A program made the translations under genes and the position numbers. Source: a virus. From it: DNA of 64,000 nucleotides. Within the stretch, counting starts at the first letter, position 1. Every line of letters begins with the position of its first letter. Positions 63,889-64,000 of this stretch are shown piece by piece. The notes beneath the pieces were generated by a model that worked only from the letters and a program-made list of their open reading frames with translations, searched no databases and had not been told where the DNA came from. The stretch is from positions 1-64,000 of IMG/VR virus record IMGVR_UViG_3300044695_003432. One strand, 5' to 3'.

Positions 63889-64000
63889 TTAGCTGAGCTC
63901 GGACTCGCCGGTGGCGATTTCGATAGCAGCCTCGGGGCGGAGGACACCGTGTCCAGCAACGTACTTGCCGACAACGATGGACGCCTGACGGGCCACCGAG
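63889..64000 (-). CDS. Major capsid protein, C-terminal end only (phage B)
   Basis: The frame enters from the right window edge and ends at 63889: SVARQASIVVGKYVAGHGVL then RPEAAIEIATGESELS. GHGVLRPEAAIEI matches the usual gp10-like capsid end and parallels GAGQLHPWCAGVIEV in phage A. The rest lies outside the window. Confidence 0.8.
   Translation of the reverse strand, partial: SVARQASIVVGKYVAGHGVLRPEAAIEIATGESELS

Overview
The window reads as DNA of two T7-like podoviruses (short-tailed phages with a single-subunit RNA polymerase) that infect an unidentified GC-rich bacterium. No host housekeeping gene is visible. Nearly every gene is on the minus strand, so transcription runs from high to low coordinates. 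Phage A occupies about 1-44.0 kb and phage B about 44.1-64.0 kb. Both have the T7 late gene order: capsid, tail tubular proteins A and B, internal virion proteins, small terminase, TIM-barrel protein, large terminase. || Phage A, early half (15.5 kb down to 1): a leftward promoter with a palindromic operator at 15.56-15.61 kb, small unknown genes, an AAA+ clamp-loader-like ATPase, a tyrosine integrase beside a tRNA-Thr(CGT) 3' half (attachment site), a divergent CI/LexA-type repressor with a membrane protein, then ERF recombinase, SSB, a tRNA-like RNA, a DNA adenine methyltransferase, RusA, a replisome organiser, DnaB helicase and a DnaA-domain-IV-like protein. It is a temperate phage that carries helicase, SSB and loader parts but no DNA polymerase in view, so it probably uses the host replisome. 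|| Phage A, late half (44.0 down to 16.6 kb): a T7-type RNA polymerase, portal, scaffold, major capsid protein, two paralogous beta-rich capsid/tail proteins flanking a NodB-type polysaccharide deacetylase, a lysis cluster, tail tubular A, a tail tubular B split into two genes, three internal virion proteins and terminase. A 1.1-kb non-coding stretch (15.5-16.6 kb) separates the end of the late genes from the start of the early genes. || The first 127 bases recur exactly at 43820-43946, inside a longer imperfect repeat (1-247 and 43820-44072). Closing phage A there gives a 43,819-bp circle with a sensible gene order. The repeat is the C-terminal part of one hypothetical gene that has different N-termini at the two places. 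The A/B join is therefore either an assembly junction or a recombinant cointegrate. || Phage B: a cluster of small early genes (48.0-44.1 kb) in which a two-hairpin leader ending in a palindromic Shine-Dalgarno is repeated before gene after gene with compensatory stem changes. Then, from right to left, come a partial capsid gene with its terminator, tail tubular A and B, a GNAT-like gp13 homologue, gp14- and gp15-like proteins, a 1635-residue gp16-position protein that appears to carry two ADP-ribosyltransferase-like domains, an XhlA-like holin, terminase and a terminator at 48.3 kb.
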